A stretch of 64,000 nucleotides of DNA from Pectobacterium fontis (lineage in GTDB: Bacteria > Pseudomonadota > Gammaproteobacteria > Enterobacterales > Enterobacteriaceae): the NCBI RefSeq assembly GCF_000803215.1, contig NZ_JSXC01000040.1, positions 1 through 64,000 of the forward strand, read 5' to 3'. Position 1 is the stretch's first letter. Every line of letters starts with the position of its first letter. Shown piece after piece: positions 32,713 through 44,319 of the stretch. The position numbers and the translations under genes were made by a program. The notes below the pieces were generated by a model. It searched no databases, was not told the DNA's origin, and was given only the letters and a program-made list of their open reading frames with translations.

Positions 32713-34632
32713 TTATGCCAACGCGATGATCGTGTCTCCCACTTGCTGATGGCGTGTCGTGCTGAGGTTGAATTCACGGTATTCCTCAGTATTCGTTACC
32801 ACAACGGGGGTCACAATATCGTAACCCGCCTTTTGTATCTCAATGAGATCGAATTCCAGCAGCAGTTGACCTTTTTTCACTTCATCGCCTTCGGCGACAC
32901 ACATATGATAATGTTTTCCTTCCAACTGCACAGTATTAATGCCGACATGAATCAGGATTTCAGCCCCATGTTGAGAACGGATGCCGATGGCGTGACCACT
33001 GTCAAATGTGCTGGCTACCTCACCATCCACAGGTGAATAAATCCGCCCTTCCTGCGGCACAATCGCCACGCCCTGCCCAACTACACCGGAAGAAAAAACG
33101 TTATCATTGACGTCTTCCAACGGAATCAGCTCGCCTTTTGCTGGCGACCCCAATTGTTCCGCCGAAACCGCTTGTGCCGTGACAGTAGCAGGTGAAGAGG
33201 TGGAGCGCGTGTTCTGTTGACCCGTCGACGCAGGCGTTGCTGATGGTGAAGCAATTGGCGCAGACGCTTTCTCAGCCGGTTGTTTTGGATCATCAAAGCC
33301 AACGACGATAGTCAGCACAAAGCTTACGATGAAGGCGATAGCACAACCAATCAGGAACCCGATAAACCCCTCGCCATAGAAGATCGGAAGTGTCAGCAAG
33401 CCAGGCATTCCCATGGAAATGGCTGAGCTTTTCGCATAGCCAGCAATCGCGCCGCCGCACGCCGCCGCAATAACGGCACAGATAAACGGTTTTTTCAGCT
33501 TCAATGTCACGCCGTACACACCCGGTTCCGTGATACCAAACAGTGAAGCGATGAATGAACTCCCAGCCAACGCCTTGAGCTTTTTATCTTTGGTACGCAC
33601 CATAACACCCAGCAATGCGCCAGATTGGGCAAAGACAGATGGACTGGATGCCGCTTTGAGATAGCTGTGTCCCATGACCGAAATATCATTAATGAATACC
33701 GTGACAAATCCCCAATGCACACCGAATATCACCAGAACCTGCCACGCTGCGGCGATCAATGCACCAGCGATAATGGGGTTAAATTCATAAATGCTGACAA
33801 ACAGCGAGGCGATAATCTTACTGGCTGAAATACCAACCGGGCCGATAGTCATCAGCGTTAACGGCACCATCAGCACCAGTAGGAAGAACGGCGTTAAAAT
33901 ATTACGCACGCTTTCGTGAATATGGCGATTCAGGAAACGCTCGATGTACGACATCAACCACACGCTGAAAATAATCGGAATGACAGAGGAGGTGTATTTC
34001 ATCATCACAACCGGCAGGCCGAAAAACGTGACAGGCTGACCTGCATCAAACAACGCTAGGATCGTGGGGTACACCAGCGCACCGGCAATCGATACCGCGA
34101 CAAAAATGTTGGTTTCAAATTTCCGTGCGGCAGTGATCGCCAGCAACATTGGCAGGAAGTAAAACAAACTATCTGATGCGGCATGCAGGATGATATAGGT
34201 GCTTTCTTTGCTATTCATCCACCCCAGCGCCATCACAATTGCAAGCGCCCCTTTTAGCACCCCCGCTGCGGCCATCGCACCGAGTAATGGCGTGAAGATC
34301 CCCGCAACCAGATCGATCAAGCGTCCCATGACAGACGTCGATTTTTCGTCTATAGCGACCTGGCTTTTACCCTCGCGATCTTCCAATAAATTAGAGATCG
34401 CGCCAAAAGCGCGGTACACATCCGGCACGCGGTTGCCAATCACGACCTGTAACTGCCCTGACCCATTAACAACGGTAATCACACCATCTAAGGCTTCCAG
34501 CGCAGCGACATCAACCTTACTGTGATCAATAATTTTAAAACGTAAGCGTGTGGCGCAATGAACCAGAGTGGAAACGTTCGTCTCCCCTCCTACCAACCCC
34601 AAAATATTTTCAGCTAGCACTTTGCTATTCAT
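32713..34632 (-). CDS. PTS beta-glucoside-specific EIIBCA permease
   Basis: The protein imports and phosphorylates beta-glucosides at the inner membrane and also controls the antiterminator. The 639-residue product has EIIB first, with the phospho-cysteine in LVHCATRLRFKI near residue 24. The membrane EIIC follows (about 100-450, with ITEPGVYGV). After a Pro/Ala/Ser linker comes EIIA with HVGINTVQLEGKHY, where the histidine is phosphorylated. The order B-C-A matches BglF/AscF-type permeases. I chose the ATG at 34632 (MNSKVLAENIL); a longer frame adds ten residues. It has its own RAT-terminator leader and CRP-like site. Confidence 0.94.
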   Translation of the reverse strand: MNSKVLAENILGLVGGETNVSTLVHCATRLRFKIIDHSKVDVAALEALDGVITVVNGSGQLQVVIGNRVPDVYRAFGAISNLLEDREGKSQVAIDEKSTSVMGRLIDLVAGIFTPLLGAMAAAGVLKGALAIVMALGWMNSKESTYIILHAASDSLFYFLPMLLAITAARKFETNIFVAVSIAGALVYPTILALFDAGQPVTFFGLPVVMMKYTSSVIPIIFSVWLMSYIERFLNRHIHESVRNILTPFFLLVLMVPLTLMTIGPVGISASKIIASLFVSIYEFNPIIAGALIAAAWQVLVIFGVHWGFVTVFINDISVMGHSYLKAASSPSVFAQSGALLGVMVRTKDKKLKALAGSSFIASLFGITEPGVYGVTLKLKKPFICAVIAAACGGAIAGYAKSSAISMGMPGLLTLPIFYGEGFIGFLIGCAIAFIVSFVLTIVVGFDDPKQPAEKASAPIASPSATPASTGQQNTRSTSSPATVTAQAVSAEQLGSPAKGELIPLEDVNDNVFSSGVVGQGVAIVPQEGRIYSPVDGEVASTFDSGHAIGIRSQHGAEILIHVGINTVQLEGKHYHMCVAEGDEVKKGQLLLEFDLIEIQKAGYDIVTPVVVTNTEEYREFNLSTTRHQQVGDTIIALA

Positions 34633-34710
34633 AATGACTTCCCGTTTCGTCAATGGCTGCAACTGCTCAATACACCCTGTTCTGCTTGCACTCGATTACC
34701 GGAAAACAAG

Positions 34711-34787
34711 CAAAAAAAAACCTGGGTAAAGCAGCGTGCCTCACGCTGCTTTACCCAGGTCTCGCCCAGAAAACTCTGGTGACGTCC
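34711..34787 (-). promoter_or_regulatory. BglG-type RAT element and leader terminator of the permease gene
   Basis: On the minus strand the RAT reads GGACGTCACCAGAG, then TTTT, then CTGGGCGAGACC (34787-34758). It overlaps a strong terminator whose arms 34720-34738 and 34742-34760 are near-perfect complements, followed by nine T. It is the counterpart of the leader at 30057-30132 and shares its GGCGAGAC end. Confidence 0.82.
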
Positions 34788-34840
34788 TTTCCCGTGTTCT
34801 AACAAGTTAACGCGGAGAAAGCTATCTCTACGTTTTATTC

Positions 34841-34856
34841 TGTGAAAACAGTCACT
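34841..34856 (-). promoter_or_regulatory. CRP-like site of the permease operon
   Basis: TGTGAAAACAGTCACT matches TGTGA-N6-TCACA with one mismatch. It lies about 55 bases before the RAT in the direction of transcription, placing it at the promoter. Confidence 0.6.
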
Positions 34857-35021
34857 AAATTTTTACTCATCAGATAATCATTGCCTCATCTACAACGCAA
34901 TATCCCCCTCTCCTACTGGGAAGTCGGTATGTCATTTGTCGCCCCCTGCCCACACTGGACGCTATCAGCCGCAAATAGCAGGTTTATCTTCAGCATCATC
35001 TCTTAAGGCAGGCATTTCAGG

Positions 35022-36491
35022 TCAAGAAGACTCCACGGACTGTATACAAACACGATTACGCCCCAGCGCTTTCGCTTTATACAGTTGCTCATCCGCCAAC
35101 TCAATAAGGTCAAAAATATTGCCGCCGTCATATTGAGAGAACGTAGCGACACCAATACTGGTGGTGAAATGGATTTCCCGCCTATCAGACATCACAAGCA
35201 CCGTGGACTCAGTAAGACGCCGCAGCGATTCAGCCATGACTTCAGATTGCGCAGGCGTCAGGTCATACGCAGCAATAATGAACTCTTCCCCGCCCCAGCG
35301 GCAAAGCACATCGCTGGATCGAATATGGGTACTCAGCATACGGGCAAAGCTGGCAATAACTTCATCGCCGCAGGTGTGGCCATAGGTGTCGTTAACCTGC
35401 TTAAAATAATCAATATCCAGAAATAGCAACGTTAGCTGACGCTTCTTCCTATACGGCAGTAAGCCCTGTTTCCCATTCAAAATACTGAGAAAGGCACGAC
35501 GATTTAAGGTATTTGTTAGTACATCTTTCAGGCTATTACTTTCGATAATTTTAATCAGCCGTCGGTTCATTGAAATAAAATGAGAAACGCTTAACATCGC
35601 CATAATTAACATCGCGATATTCAGTCTCGCCGTGCTGATAAATGAATTGACGTACTCCTCTGAATTAGAATCAATAAGCATACTGACCTGATTAATATAG
35701 AGGTAATTCAGCGTTACCCCGGTAATCGCACAGAGCAACGACATGATCGGGAAAGAGTAATTGAACGCACATAGTGTGAGCGGAATAATAGACAGTGCAA
35801 TGAGGCTGGCATCGAGAAAAAATAAGATCCCAAGTAAAGAGATGATAAAGACCAGAAAAGGGATGACATTCTCACCAAGATGCTTGGGAGATAAAGAAAT
35901 ATTCTTTATGGCACGTAGAATATCCTTACTTCGTAGGAAAAAAAATGCGAGTACAATACCGGTCCCTAATTGCTCGCTGAACCAGTCCATAAACTCGCCA
36001 TAGACGCTCCCTAAATGATAAACATAGACATACGCTCCATACGCTACGCCAGATGAAAACGCGCCTAAAAACGTCGCGGTAAAAATTATATAAACATAAT
36101 ATTTACCGAATTTCTCGAATATCGACCACTGGCGGTGAATCCGGCATATCACAAAAAATACGCACCAGGCCACCACGACAAAGACCATATTACACAGACA
36201 TAACAACACTTTAGTTTTTAACGGTATATGATTACCGAACAGTAATGCTACCGACAACATCGCCGCATAGCTCACTAAAAACCCCATGCAGGCGGAGAGT
36301 GCTTTATCCTTTACCGTCCCTGTTCTGATTCTGAAATTAATCATGAGACAAAAAACAAGAATATTGGCGGGCCAAAATAGCGACAGCTCATCCAATACCA
36401 GAAACTGAAACCCCAGCCAGCTTACACAGGAGGTAGCGACAAACAGAAGAAAAAGAAATTTTATATTTTTCAATGTGAAAGTATGATTCAT
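35022..36491 (-). CDS. Membrane-bound diguanylate cyclase (MASE1-like + GGDEF)
   Basis: The enzyme makes cyclic di-GMP, a signal for biofilm versus motility. The 489-residue product has about eight hydrophobic segments in residues 1-310, which resemble a MASE1-type sensor (FWPANILVF early). A GGDEF domain follows from about 325 to 485. The metal-binding LFLDIDYFKQVNDTYGH and the active site RWGGEEFIIAA are intact. RSSD lies five residues before GGEEF and fits the product-inhibition I-site. Catalysis is therefore expected. The gene stands alone between the bgl permease and spy. The ligand of the membrane domain is unknown. Confidence 0.9.
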   Translation of the reverse strand: MNHTFTLKNIKFLFLLFVATSCVSWLGFQFLVLDELSLFWPANILVFCLMINFRIRTGTVKDKALSACMGFLVSYAAMLSVALLFGNHIPLKTKVLLCLCNMVFVVVAWCVFFVICRIHRQWSIFEKFGKYYVYIIFTATFLGAFSSGVAYGAYVYVYHLGSVYGEFMDWFSEQLGTGIVLAFFFLRSKDILRAIKNISLSPKHLGENVIPFLVFIISLLGILFFLDASLIALSIIPLTLCAFNYSFPIMSLLCAITGVTLNYLYINQVSMLIDSNSEEYVNSFISTARLNIAMLIMAMLSVSHFISMNRRLIKIIESNSLKDVLTNTLNRRAFLSILNGKQGLLPYRKKRQLTLLFLDIDYFKQVNDTYGHTCGDEVIASFARMLSTHIRSSDVLCRWGGEEFIIAAYDLTPAQSEVMAESLRRLTESTVLVMSDRREIHFTTSIGVATFSQYDGGNIFDLIELADEQLYKAKALGRNRVCIQSVESS

Positions 36492-36598
36492 CTGTCGTTT
36501 ACCGCCTACTGTTCTATGATTTCATCTGCTTTATCAGCACAAGATGAGAATAGCATTAATTATTTCACGGCTCACGGTATGATCGTTATGAGAAATAA

Positions 36599-36650
36599 AA
36601 AACCACCGGACTGAAACATTACCTAGGGGTAATGCGTCAATCCGATGGTC
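36599..36650 (-). terminator. Terminator after spy
   Basis: The long imperfect arms 36602-36623 and 36628-36649 are followed by TTTTTT on the minus strand, about 30 bases past the spy stop. Confidence 0.7.
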
Positions 36651-36680
36651 TTGCGAGCTTATTTTTTTCTGCGCAAAGTA

Positions 36681-37166
36681 TTATTCCACAGGGACTGGCT
36701 TGCCGTCAGGTTTTGGCGGTTGAGTCAGTTGCTTTTCGAAGTTGTCGTTGTATTGCTTTTTCTGCTCTGGCGTCAGAACGTTGTAAATTTTGTTTTTGGT
36801 TTCCAGTCCGTTAAGCATTCTGGCCTTGTGTGCCGCGTCGGCTTTATCTAACTGCGCCTGTGCTTTTGCGGCATCAAAGGTATCTGCTGTGATCAGACTA
36901 TGTATATCACGACGATCATCCTGCATCGCTTTGTGCATCTTTTCACGGGACTCTTTCATAATGGCTTTAATTTGCTGCTTCTGCGCTTCCGTCAAATTCA
37001 GCGTCTTAAACATCGCATCCGGCCCCATCATACCGCGGTGCTCCCGACCCTCTTTCATCATCTTGTGTTCTGAGCCAGGCCCTTTCGGTGCGTCATTAGC
37101 ATGCGCGATACCTGCCGCGCCCAATGCTAAAGAAGAAGCAACCAGCATTGCAGTGAGTTTACGCAT
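36681..37166 (-). CDS. spy: Periplasmic chaperone Spy (CpxP/Spy family)
   Basis: Spy is an ATP-independent chaperone of the periplasm induced by envelope stress through Cpx and Bae. The 161-residue product has a signal peptide (cut near HAN-DA). A helical domain follows with two copies of the family motif: LNLTEAQKQQIKAIM and LTPEQKKQYNDNFE. The tail PPKPDGKPVPVE is proline-rich. No clear CpxR pair (GTAAA-N5-GTAAA) is visible upstream, only single half-sites, so I do not annotate one. CpxP is the alternative name, but the LTPEQKKQ motif and stand-alone position favour Spy. Confidence 0.85.
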   Translation of the reverse strand: MRKLTAMLVASSLALGAAGIAHANDAPKGPGSEHKMMKEGREHRGMMGPDAMFKTLNLTEAQKQQIKAIMKESREKMHKAMQDDRRDIHSLITADTFDAAKAQAQLDKADAAHKARMLNGLETKNKIYNVLTPEQKKQYNDNFEKQLTQPPKPDGKPVPVE

Positions 37167-37417
37167 ATTTTATTCCTCTCTGTGAATTAACTCGTCGACG
37201 GCGAGTGCCGTGCTACGAGATAAAGTATAGGCGCAACACCTTCAGTTAATTAGAGCAAGGGTAAATCTCTGCAAGTGTTGGCTCCACATTTGCGGCAATT
37301 ATGGAGAATAAGAAGGAATTGTGTAAGGAAGCGGAAGTATTGCGTTAATACCGCCGCACGATATTGATGCGTTTTACCGCATCCCATATCGCTCGTCGGA
37401 AAATATCAGCAGGGCGA

Positions 37418-37714
37418 TTATCGAAGTGAACGTCTAAAAACGGTAGCGTCTTGTGCCAGCACGTCAAGTTGGGCGTAAATCATTTTCATTTTCTGAATCA
37501 GCGGATTTCGCTCCGGTGAACTGTCCATCGAATTCAACTGCGCAGAGAGGCGTTCAATCTGCGTGCAAAGATACGCATCACGCTCTTTCGCCTGAAGCAA
37601 CTGCTGCTGGAGGGACTGATGCTCCTGCCGCCACGTCTGCTGTTGACGCTGAACGCTTTGCTCTAACGCCCGAAGCGCGCTATCCAGCCGATATTCCAAC
37701 TCTTCCACCCGCAT
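37418..37714 (-). CDS. Small coiled-coil protein of unknown function
   Basis: The 98-residue product starts MRVEELEYRLDSALRALEQS. It is predicted to be almost entirely helical, rich in Q, E, R and L with heptad-like leucine spacing through about residue 65. There is no signal peptide or membrane segment. I do not recognise the family. The codon pattern and clean ATG support a real gene; the frame on the other strand is less likely. It stands alone, in the opposite direction to fadH. Confidence 0.6.
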   Translation of the reverse strand: MRVEELEYRLDSALRALEQSVQRQQQTWRQEHQSLQQQLLQAKERDAYLCTQIERLSAQLNSMDSSPERNPLIQKMKMIYAQLDVLAQDATVFRRSLR

Positions 37715-37879
37715 AACGATACCTTTGCCCGATCAACCCGCGGATTATAATGTCACACGCCCCTGACAACAAACACTCCGACGCACGATCCCTCACCGAG
37801 GGCGTTGTCCTTACGATGAGCAATGACATCAATCACAATAAATAAACATAAATTTCACAATTCACCCAATTGCAGCTAG

Positions 37880-39982
<2,103 letters not shown>

Positions 39983-39998
39983 TCAATACAAGGTGGGG

Positions 39999-41138
39999 TT
40001 AGCGGGATGACCCCGTTTTCACCGCACGCAGTATCACAAACTTCGTATTGCTGGCGACGGTTTCACAGTTGCCGAACAGACGCTTCAGCTTGTGGAAATA
40101 ATCCAGATGGCGATTCCCCACAATGCGCAATTCTCCCCCCACCTGAAGGCAGCGCCGCGCATCCATAAACATCTGCCAGGCGATTTCGTCCGTCACCGCC
40201 TGCTGCTGGTGGAATGGCGGGTTACACAGTACCGCCTGTAACGTATCGCGCTTAACACGAGCCAATCCGTTATTCACTACAAAACTACAGCGCTCAATAT
40301 CCTGCGGGCAGTTAACTTCAACGTTCATCTGGCTCGATGCAATAGCCATATAAGATTCATCGAAGAAACCGACGGTGGCGTCTGGATTGGCTTTCAGCGC
40401 CGCCAGCCCAATCACCCCGTTGCCACAGCCCAGATCGACAATCTTACCGTCTAGCTGTTCCGGCAAATGCTGCATAAAGAAACGCGCACCGATATCCAGC
40501 CCATTACGCGAATACACGTTGGCATGGTTGTGAATACGGTATCCGTAACCGTCCAGCTCCCACTCAGCAATAAGTGATTGCTCACTTACTTTCAAATCCG
40601 CCCACTCACAGTGAACCAGACGCGCCTTTTTCCAGGCCAGCGAGGTTCTTGTCGGCCCCATCACGCGCTCGAACAGTTGCAGCGTTGAGGTGTGAATATC
40701 TTTCGCTTTCGCCCCAGCAATGATCCGTGTTTGCGGTGTGACGACCTTACGCAACATTCGCAACTGGTGCTCCAGCAGCGCAATCGTTTTGGGGATTTTT
40801 ATCACCACCAGCGCAGGCGCAGCGGGCAGTTCCGCCATGCTATCCAACAACGTGGCCGCATTGGCATCATAACCGTTCAACTCCAGATTATGTCGCGTCG
40901 CCAGTTGGCTAAGGTAAGAGTCACTCACACTCACGGGCGATTGTGCCTGCAAACCGCAGGCTAACGCACCAAACGTATCATTGAAAATCAGGCGCGGCCC
41001 CGGTGCGATCTCCATAGTGGACAGCTCGCGCAGCAGGTACTCATCTGCGGCATCCCACGCCTGTAGCGCCGAGTTTTCAGCGACCTGAGGGTAACGCACC
41101 AACGTCAGGTTGCACGTTTCCAATTCGAGTTGGCTCAT
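39999..41138 (-). CDS. rlmG: 23S rRNA (guanine1835-N2)-methyltransferase RlmG
   Basis: RlmG methylates G1835 of 23S rRNA with SAM. The 379-residue product has the SAM motif [12 protein letters not shown] and the N-methyltransferase motif NPPFH ([13 protein letters not shown]) in its C-terminal half. The N-terminal half is the degenerate methyltransferase repeat of the family. I chose the ATG at 41138 (MSQLELE), near the E. coli length. It converges on fadH and diverges from ygjR, as in E. coli. Confidence 0.94.
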   Translation of the reverse strand: MSQLELETCNLTLVRYPQVAENSALQAWDAADEYLLRELSTMEIAPGPRLIFNDTFGALACGLQAQSPVSVSDSYLSQLATRHNLELNGYDANAATLLDSMAELPAAPALVVIKIPKTIALLEHQLRMLRKVVTPQTRIIAGAKAKDIHTSTLQLFERVMGPTRTSLAWKKARLVHCEWADLKVSEQSLIAEWELDGYGYRIHNHANVYSRNGLDIGARFFMQHLPEQLDGKIVDLGCGNGVIGLAALKANPDATVGFFDESYMAIASSQMNVEVNCPQDIERCSFVVNNGLARVKRDTLQAVLCNPPFHQQQAVTDEIAWQMFMDARRCLQVGGELRIVGNRHLDYFHKLKRLFGNCETVASNTKFVILRAVKTGSSR

Positions 41139-41296
41139 TAGCCTCTCCTGCATCATAAAATTTGCGCTGTTTATCCCTTAAAATAGCCCGTCAGTAAATG
41201 CTTTTCTCTGCCAAAGCGGGAAATGATTGACGTTACCTTGTCATTTCACCGTGCTAATCTGCATCATCATCAATGCTTTCAGGATACCAAACGCTT

Positions 41297-42295
41297 ATGA
41301 TTCGCTTCGCTATTGTAGGAACCAGTTGGATCACCCGCCAGTTTGTTGATGCCGCTCATGAAACGGGCAAACTGAAGCTCACCGCCATCTATTCCCGAAC
41401 GGCAGAAAAAGCGCAGCCTTTTCAAGCCGATTACATGGTGGATACGCGGTTTGATTCGCTGGAAGCCATGGCGAAATCCGATCTTATCGATGCGGTATAT
41501 CTGGCCAGCCCCAACTCACTGCACTGCGAACAGGCGCTGCTCTTCCTGAGCCACGGCAAACACGTCATCTGTGAAAAACCACTGGCCTCTAACCGCTATG
41601 AAGTCGAGCAAATGATCGCCTGCGCCAGAGAAAATCAGGTCGTATTGTTTGAAGCATTCAAAACCGCCAGCCTGCCCAATTTTAGCCTGATCCAGCAGGC
41701 GCTGCCGAAAGTCGGCAGATTGCGTAAAGTGATACTGAATTACTGCCAGTATTCTTCACGCTACCCGCGCTATCTGGCGGGCGAAAACCCTAACACCTTC
41801 AATCCGGCGTTCTCCAACGGTTCTATCATGGATATCGGCTACTATTGTTTAGCGTTCGCCGTGGCGCTGTGGGGAGAACCGGGTACTACGCAGGCCAGTG
41901 CGACACTGCTGGAAAGCGGCGTGGATGCACATGGCTGCGTCATCCTGAATTACGGCGATTTCGATGTCACGATTATCCATTCCAAAGTCAGCCACTCTGC
42001 GATTCCCAGTGAAATTCAAGGGGAAGACGGCTCGCTGGTGATTGAAAAGCTCTCCGAATGCCATAACGTGAAATTCATCCCACGCGAAGGCAAACAGTTG
42101 GATCTCAGTCAGCCACAGCATATCAACAGCATGTTGTACGAAGCGGAAACCTTTTCCGCGCTGGTGAACAGTGGCGAGATCAACCATGCGGAGCTAGCGC
42201 GCTCGCGCACCGTTGCCGGGCTGCTGACAGAAGTTCGCCGCCAGACGGGTGTCGTGTTTCCTGCCGATGCCGCCACACCGGGACATGCGGAATAA
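41297..42295 (+). CDS. ygjR: Gfo/Idh/MocA-family oxidoreductase YgjR
   Basis: The 332-residue product has an N-terminal Rossmann NAD(P) domain (MIRFAIVGTSWITRQFVDAA) and CEKPLASN near residue 95, the EKP motif of the family. A C-terminal substrate domain includes NPAFSNGSIMDIGYYC. The substrate is unknown. Sequence and position between rlmG and alx match E. coli YgjR. The ATG at 41297 is chosen; an upstream frame of eight codons is not supported. Confidence 0.9.
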   Translation: MIRFAIVGTSWITRQFVDAAHETGKLKLTAIYSRTAEKAQPFQADYMVDTRFDSLEAMAKSDLIDAVYLASPNSLHCEQALLFLSHGKHVICEKPLASNRYEVEQMIACARENQVVLFEAFKTASLPNFSLIQQALPKVGRLRKVILNYCQYSSRYPRYLAGENPNTFNPAFSNGSIMDIGYYCLAFAVALWGEPGTTQASATLLESGVDAHGCVILNYGDFDVTIIHSKVSHSAIPSEIQGEDGSLVIEKLSECHNVKFIPREGKQLDLSQPQHINSMLYEAETFSALVNSGEINHAELARSRTVAGLLTEVRRQTGVVFPADAATPGHAE

Positions 42296-42344
42296 GGTGA
42301 CGATAATTATTTGACCAAGATCATCTTTTCACCTATCTTCAGTC

Positions 42345-42543
42345 AGGCAAAGGGGAGTAACTTTCCGCCAGCTAATCGTCATTACGATGCGTTTCGCATC
42401 CGGTTACTGGGCAACTTTGATGAAATCGCTTCATTCTTAATGAAACAGCGTCATTAATGTTGTAAGTGAGATCTTGCCGGAAGGCGAGGTGCATTTACAG
42501 CTTTAGTAAGCGGCCAGCGTCCTTCCGATGTTGGCCGTTTTTG
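42345..42543 (+). ncRNA. yybP-ykoY manganese riboswitch in the alx leader
   Basis: The leader has the class landmarks: AAAGGGGAGTAACTTTCCGC at 42350, the TTACTGGGCAACTTTGATG region, and TGTAAGTGAGATCTTGCCGG before the end. This is the manganese- and pH-responsive element (PRE) known from E. coli alx. A terminator-like hairpin CGGCCAGCG...TTGGCCG with a T tract (42511-42543) closes it, 22 bases before the alx start. High manganese or alkaline pH would raise alx expression. Confidence 0.85.
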
Positions 42544-42565
42544 TTTCTATTTTAAGGATCTTGCT

Positions 42566-43519
42566 ATGCACACCATCGGCACGCCATGGTTATGGGGTAG
42601 CTTCGCTGCCATTGTTGTAGTAATGCTGGCCATCGACCTGCTCTATCAAGGGCGCAAAGGGTCAACGGTAATGACGTTCAAACAGGCTGCCGCCTGGTCG
42701 ATCATCTGGGTCGCGCTCTCTCTGCTGTTCAATGCCGGTTTCTGGTGGTATCTGGACGGCACATTAGGTCGTGAAGTGGCTAACGCGCAGGCGCTAGCCT
42801 TCCTGACCGGCTATTTGATCGAGAAAGCCCTCGCCGTTGACAACGTCTTCGTCTGGCTGATGCTGTTTGGCTACTTCGCCATTCCCCCACAATACCAACG
42901 TCGCGTACTGATTTACGGCGTGTTAGGTGCCATCGTTCTCAGAACGCTGATGGTGTTTGGCGGCAGTTGGCTGGTCACACAGTTCCAGTGGCTGCTCTAT
43001 GTATTCGGCGCCTTCCTGCTGTTCACCGGTATCAAAATGGCACTGGCTAAAGAAGGTGATGGGGCGATCGGGGACAAACCGATAGTGCGCTGGCTGCGTA
43101 GCCATCTGCGCATGACGGATAGTATTGAGAACGATAAATTCTTCATCCGTCGCAATGGTTTACTGTATGCCACACCGCTGTTTCTGGTGCTGATTATGGT
43201 TGAGATCAGCGATGTAATTTTCGCCGTCGACAGCATTCCCGCGATTTTCGCCGTCACGACCGATCCCTTTATCGTGCTGACATCAAACCTGTTCGCCATT
43301 CTAGGCCTGCGCGCCATGTACTTCCTGCTGGCTGGCGTGGCTGAGCGCTTCTCGCTATTGAAATATGGTCTGGCCGTCATTCTGATCTTCATTGGTGCCA
43401 AGATGATGCTCATCGACATTTTCCATATTCCGGTGGCAATTTCTCTCGGCGTTGTCGCCAGCATTCTGATCATCACTATGCTTATCAACGTCTGGGTAAA
43501 CAAACGCGCAGAGCGTTAA
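42566..43519 (+). CDS. alx: TerC-family membrane protein Alx (manganese export)
   Basis: Alx is an inner-membrane protein linked to manganese export and alkaline stress. The 317-residue product has about nine membrane segments with acidic residues inside them, such as [13 protein letters not shown] and [21 protein letters not shown], the TerC family signature. The ATG at 42566 follows AAGGATCTTGCT. The riboswitch upstream controls it. Name and role follow E. coli Alx. Confidence 0.93.
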   Translation: MHTIGTPWLWGSFAAIVVVMLAIDLLYQGRKGSTVMTFKQAAAWSIIWVALSLLFNAGFWWYLDGTLGREVANAQALAFLTGYLIEKALAVDNVFVWLMLFGYFAIPPQYQRRVLIYGVLGAIVLRTLMVFGGSWLVTQFQWLLYVFGAFLLFTGIKMALAKEGDGAIGDKPIVRWLRSHLRMTDSIENDKFFIRRNGLLYATPLFLVLIMVEISDVIFAVDSIPAIFAVTTDPFIVLTSNLFAILGLRAMYFLLAGVAERFSLLKYGLAVILIFIGAKMMLIDIFHIPVAISLGVVASILIITMLINVWVNKRAER

Positions 43520-43532
43520 TCCTTTCTCCTCC

Positions 43533-43559
43533 TCTCCGCACGGGTTTCCTGTGCGGAGA
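43533..43559 (+). terminator. Hairpin after alx
   Basis: TCTCCGCACGGG pairs with CTGTGCGGAGA 14 bases past the stop. There is no T tract. The 180-base gap to ygjV holds nothing else I recognise. Confidence 0.5.
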
Positions 43560-43700
43560 ACAGTATCGCAGCCCATACGCTGGATATTCAGGTTGACCAA
43601 CCACGCCACGCTGTGTGCCTGTGGCGCATCAGGTGAGTCGCTAGCCCAAACCGCCATCAACATCTCAACAGCGGCGTTAGCGTGATGAGAAACCTCGATA

Positions 43701-44231
43701 TTACGCTTTCTTCTCTACGCTAAAAGGATCGAGGCCGCGCTGCTGCATGCGCCAGAAGCGGATGATGTTAAAACCGTTCATTAGCAGGAAACTGCCTTCA
43801 ATCAGCGAGCCACCAATCGATCCCAGCCAGATATTATGCACCGTCCAGCAGGCCGTTGAGCACCATATTACGGCGCGGGTCGTCAGCCCAGAGGTACGAA
43901 ACAACGCCCAGGTACTGGCAACCGTCCCTGCGATCGGCAGCAGTTCCATCGCATGGTGCATACCCGACAAACCAAAGAGCAGCGTGAGTGAGATAAAGAC
44001 AAACATCACGATAATGTGGTGTGTTTTCAGCGAGATTAGCGTACGTGCCGAGTTCAACAACGCGCTGGCACCCGCCGCATTGGCCCCCATGAGGAAGAAA
44101 TGCAGGCCAATCACGACGCTGTATGCCGAGAGCTGTATTTTGAATTTTTGATCGTTACGGTTGAAAAACATGGTGATACCGACAACAAACGCCAGTACAC
44201 CAACAGACTGGGCAATCCAATACTGTGTCAT
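43701..44231 (-). CDS. ygjV: YgjV-family inner-membrane protein
   Basis: The 176-residue product has about six hydrophobic segments and ends with basic residues. The start MTQYWIAQSVGVLAFVVGI and the position next to uxaA match E. coli YgjV, whose function is unknown. It is in the same direction as uxaCBA but beyond their terminator. Confidence 0.85.
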   Translation of the reverse strand: MTQYWIAQSVGVLAFVVGITMFFNRNDQKFKIQLSAYSVVIGLHFFLMGANAAGASALLNSARTLISLKTHHIIVMFVFISLTLLFGLSGMHHAMELLPIAGTVASTWALFRTSGLTTRAVIWCSTACWTVHNIWLGSIGGSLIEGSFLLMNGFNIIRFWRMQQRGLDPFSVEKKA

Positions 44232-44251
44232 GATCCCTGCCTCTAAAAGTT

Positions 44252-44297
44252 GCTGCGAAAAAAAACGGCGCCATCATAAAAATGAAACGCCGTTTTA
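44252..44297 (-). terminator. Terminator after uxaA
   Basis: AAAACGGCG (44262-44270) pairs with CGCCGTTTT (44288-44296). A T run follows on the minus strand. It ends the uxaCBA operon. Confidence 0.75.
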
Positions 44298-44319
44298 TTT
44301 TAATTGGAATGAATGGAAT

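Noticed and set aside
37167..37417. CpxR box upstream of spy
   Set aside because: Only single TTTAC/GTAAA half-sites are present, not a spaced pair.
43355..43663. 102-codon minus-strand frame at the end of alx
   Set aside because: Most of it is antisense to alx; no independent support.
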